7,886 nt of DNA, taken from Candidatus Sabulitectum sp. Its GTDB lineage: Bacteria; Fermentibacterota; Fermentibacteria; Fermentibacterales; JCC-6. A program made the position numbers and the translations under genes. The notes under the pieces are model-generated. The model was not told where the DNA came from. It did not search any database and saw only the letters and a list, made by a program, of their open reading frames with translations. Below, piece after piece: positions 5,936 to 7,886 of the stretch. The stretch is taken from assembly GCA_029934845.1 (NCBI GenBank), contig JAOZLN010000109.1, forward strand, positions 1 through 7,886. The letters run 5' to 3'. Within the stretch, counting starts at the first letter, position 1, and each line of letters begins with the position of its first letter.

Positions 5936-6574
5936 TCAACATGCTGCTGCAGAAAACCTGGCAACTTCTTTAACCAGAGAACCTGGATCAGCTTCAGAGG
6001 AAAGAAACAGTTGGTAGAAGCACCTGGTTGCATAATGAGGTCGATCATCCAGAACTACATCAATCCGGCTGTCACCATCCAGGTCTCCCGCCCATACCAG
6101 TGAAACGCCTTCACCGTAAGAATCAGGATAAACATCGGAAAGTCTCTGTGAAACATGCCCCTCGGACAGAAACAACCCTGCTTCAGTTGTAAAAACCTCG
6201 CATGAGTCGTTAACTTGTATTGAGACACCGATCTGAATATCCGTGGTGTTTACCAATTCTGTATAGATCGATCCATCAGCAAAAACAATTTCCGACCGAA
6301 AGAGAAAAAGCAGTTTACCCTCTTCGCCTGCAACAAGAATTATACTGCCTGTTCTATCCCCGTCGGGTCTATCAACCAATGAGTGTGCCGCCTTTACTAC
6401 CAGCTCCACAGCCCTTAATTAATACCCATCGGCAGTGGCGTAAATTCCCTGCCACAGATCCCCTCTCACTGCTTCAGTTTCTCCATGGAAATAGCTTCCC
6501 GTTACAAGAATCTCATAACCGGAATCCTCCAGTAAAACAAATCCCATGCAGACGGCGACCATTCCAGCTGTCAT
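5936..6574 (-). pseudogene. Protein with C-terminal DxDGD loop, split by an in-frame TAA
   Basis: ATG 6574 (GAAGGA at 8 bases) opens a frame that runs 51 codons to TAA (6421-6419), then continues in the same frame for 160 more codons to TGA at 5936. No frameshift is needed, and the sequence reads coherently across the stop (WQGIYATADGY, stop, LRAVELVVKAAHSLVD). The downstream part has strand-like segments (GSIILVAGEEGKLLFLFRS), then GDLDGDSRIDVVLDD, an FG-GAP or calcium-loop-like element, and ends in ...SLVKEVARFSAAAC. I recall that architecture (DGDxxxDxxxD, HY, LFLSS, LVKEVA, terminal Cys) from uncharacterised secreted proteins. The N-terminal segment MTAGMVAVCMGFVLL is hydrophobic but lacks basic residues, so it is a weak signal peptide. 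It is the last gene of a three-gene run, 23 bases after its neighbour. It may be a recent pseudogene, a base-call error, or two pieces with a restart at GTG 6409. The intact protein would have about 212 residues. Confidence 0.65.
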
Positions 6575-6597
6575 TTTCTGATTCCTTCGTTGTCTCC

Positions 6598-7206
6598 TTA
6601 TTGAATACCTGCAGCAAGTTCCTGAATTGTCACATCTGCTATGCCAAGAAAGTAACCATTCAGAGAAGGACGAATTGTCCGCCAGTAACCAAGCCATTCT
6701 TCTGCTTTTTCAGGGGCAACTTCAGCCTGTGCGCTTGATTCGGTGCGCTCCATCCAGGCGGGAAGTTCCGCAGTACCACTACGTGAAATTTCACTGCCCG
6801 CATAAAAGCCGCCCACACTGACCAGAAAAAAAGTATAAGCTTCAGTGTCAGCAATGCTGAGATCCAGAAAAGCTGGAACATTCACACCTATATTGTTGGA
6901 TTCCCCCATAATGAAAACATTTATAGACAGGCCTGCACGATCTGCATACGAATCGATCTCATCGAAGTTTTCCGTTTCGAAAGCGTCCTCCCTCAGATCC
7001 TCGAACTGGCTCTGCAGCTGGGGCGACAAAGCAACTTCAACTGTCTCCTGAAAAAGAGCTTCAAGAGTGCTGGAATCCAGATGATCTGTTCCTCCAAGAA
7101 TCTCGTTGATCCTGTCTATCTCTATCCATAAATCCTCATTCTCCACGAAAACTGATCCTGCAAATGCAGGTATCGCGAAGAGCATCAATACCAGGATAAA
7201 TCTCAA
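6598..7206 (-). CDS. Secreted protein of unknown function (TTG start)
   Basis: This gene encodes 202 residues. The start is TTG 7206-7204, supported by GAGGGG (7213-7218) 6 bases upstream and by the signal peptide it completes (MRFILVLMLFAIPAFA, cleavage before GSVF). The next in-frame ATG (codon 8) would cut that signal peptide in half. The mature protein is acidic and probably helical at residues 20-90 (DLWIEIDRINEILGG, then repeated Glu/Asp/Leu/Gln), with a more beta-like hydrophobic middle (95-135: INVFIMG, FFLVSVGGFYAG) and an aromatic C-terminal segment (EEWLGYWRTIRPSLNGYF, 169-186). There is no second membrane segment, Cys pair or catalytic motif that I recognise. It lies 21 bases after the lipoprotein gene and 23 bases before the interrupted gene, so the three are probably co-transcribed and act at the cell envelope. 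Confidence 0.8.
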   Translation of the reverse strand: MRFILVLMLFAIPAFAGSVFVENEDLWIEIDRINEILGGTDHLDSSTLEALFQETVEVALSPQLQSQFEDLREDAFETENFDEIDSYADRAGLSINVFIMGESNNIGVNVPAFLDLSIADTEAYTFFLVSVGGFYAGSEISRSGTAELPAWMERTESSAQAEVAPEKAEEWLGYWRTIRPSLNGYFLGIADVTIQELAAGIQ

Positions 7207-7227
7207 ATTATTCCCCTCGTCTTTCTA

Positions 7228-7785
7228 TCACTGCTTTTCTACAATGCTGTATGTAATGATGGTAACGAATCCATCAGCATCACCGTTGTCTACTGTGATG
7301 GTATAGTCCCAGTCACCCATATATCCCATCAGCATTGTTGAACCTTCAACTGCAATGTTCATATCAATGTTTTCAAGACTGTTGATCACCGTCTCAGAAA
7401 TATCAGAGACATCGTCGTTGCTTCCAAGAACCAGATTATACACCATGGTTCCCCCTGCATCCTGCTCCATACCACCCATAACAGTAGAGTTTGCAATGTC
7501 GTAAACTGGTATTACGTCAGGAAATCCATCTGGAATACCAGCATCAAAATTATCATAGTTTATGTCTGTAGGTACAGGATCATACTCTGAATCTTCATCG
7601 GAAACCGAAGAAGTTTCCACCGGTGCCAGGGTTTCAGCATCGTTGTCCACTACCTCGGCTTCGGCTTCGGCTTCGGAAGCTGATCCGTTTGAATCGGCAT
7701 CTTCAGCAGTATCGCTTTCAACACAGCCTCCAATTGCAAACAGAGCCAGAACAACCGCCAGTGCAAACACTTTTGTCTTTTTCAT
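7228..7785 (-). CDS. Acidic lipoprotein of unknown function with Ala-Glu repeat
   Basis: This gene encodes 185 residues from ATG 7785, with an excellent SD (AGGAGGG, 4 bases away). The N-terminus is a lipoprotein signal: MKKTK, a hydrophobic core, then AIGGC with Cys21 as the lipidated residue. Residues 22-75 are a disordered, strongly acidic linker containing SEAEAEAEVV. Residues 80-183 form a compact domain: IPDGFPDVIPVYDIANS (84-100), a strand pair (GTMVYNLVLGS), a helix (DVSDISETVINSLENI, 125-140) and C-terminal strands (DWDYTITV, FVTIITYSI). This 'FPxDIPVYxxA...V...' layout recurs in bacterial lipoprotein domains that I can describe but not name. No enzymatic residues are evident. It is the first visible gene of the rightmost operon, and the domain is probably displayed away from the membrane on the acidic linker. 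Confidence 0.85.
   Translation of the reverse strand: MKKTKVFALAVVLALFAIGGCVESDTAEDADSNGSASEAEAEAEVVDNDAETLAPVETSSVSDEDSEYDPVPTDINYDNFDAGIPDGFPDVIPVYDIANSTVMGGMEQDAGGTMVYNLVLGSNDDVSDISETVINSLENIDMNIAVEGSTMLMGYMGDWDYTITVDNGDADGFVTIITYSIVEKQ
7655..7676. repeat. TCGGCT hexamer tandem repeat (coding)
   Basis: There are three full copies of TCGGCT plus TCGG, encoding the (Ala-Glu)n stretch in the linker of the lipoprotein. The six-base unit keeps the reading frame, so changes in copy number would alter only linker length. Confidence 0.8.
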
Positions 7786-7886
7786 AATACCCTCCTGAAA
7801 GTTAGCTTACTCCTAAAGACCCCATTTACCCTTCGACCCGGCACCCAATGAAGAAAATAGTGCTTCAAACCCATTCCCCTTAGAAC
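7786..7886. other. Leader region of the lipoprotein operon, no gene seen
   Basis: These 101 bases hold the lipoprotein gene's SD site (7790-7796) and no convincing reading frame. A minus-strand promoter is expected here. The best minus-strand candidates (TTGAAG, and a TAAATG nearer the gene) are not well spaced, so I assign none. Confidence 0.4.

Noticed and set aside
6409..6411. GTG as an independent start making two separate genes
   Set aside because: There is no SD before it, and the protein sequence reads as one domain across the TAA, so a broken single gene is the simpler reading.
7562..7798. Plus-strand frame rich in Ser/Ala/Glu
   Set aside because: It is the reverse reading of the Ala-Glu repeat and linker of the lipoprotein gene, which has a good SD and lipobox.

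Overview
This window is protein-coding bacterial DNA of moderate G+C, holding eight genes on both strands. I see no rRNA, tRNA, CRISPR array, integrase or insertion sequence. The organism is Gram-negative-like: several products carry signal peptides or lipoprotein signals, and there is a periplasmic-plus-membrane metal transport pair. Non-ATG starts are common: two TTG starts have good Shine-Dalgarno (SD) sites, and one gene appears to start at ATT. Together with the many uncharacterised secreted proteins, this suggests an uncultured lineage, perhaps in or near the FCB group (Fermentibacterota-like). That placement is a guess.

Left part, bases 1-2758. A long minus-strand gene runs off the left edge. 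It encodes an exported PEP-synthase-like protein in which a phosphohistidine domain precedes the ATP-binding domain. It is divergent from a small plus-strand gene at 1732-2124 with a readable sigma-70-type promoter. That small protein is built from two similar halves. Its 3' end overlaps, tail to tail, the 3' end of pcm (protein-L-isoaspartate O-methyltransferase, minus strand).

Middle, bases 2925-5893. Divergent from pcm is a tight two-gene operon: a DUF1007 periplasmic protein (TTG start) and a NicO-type nickel/cobalt permease 4 bases downstream. This is a known pairing for metal transport. A monocistronic gene follows for an exported alkaline-phosphatase-superfamily ('sulfatase') protein. 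Its nucleophile position appears to be Thr, not the Cys or Ser that is matured to formylglycine. A 10-bp hairpin at 5905-5929 ends this gene and the convergent operon to its right.

Right part, bases 5936-7785, minus strand. Three genes lie 21-23 bases apart and appear to form one operon: an acidic lipoprotein with an Ala-Glu repeat, a secreted protein of unknown function (TTG start), and a protein with a C-terminal DxDGD calcium-type loop. The last is split by one in-frame TAA, so it is a recent pseudogene, a sequence error or a recoded gene.

The points most worth following are the ATT start of pcm, the in-frame stop at 6419-6421, the exported dikinase-like protein and the Thr-type sulfatase homologue. 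I did not find a clearly new multi-gene system. The three-gene envelope operon on the right is the least explained unit.
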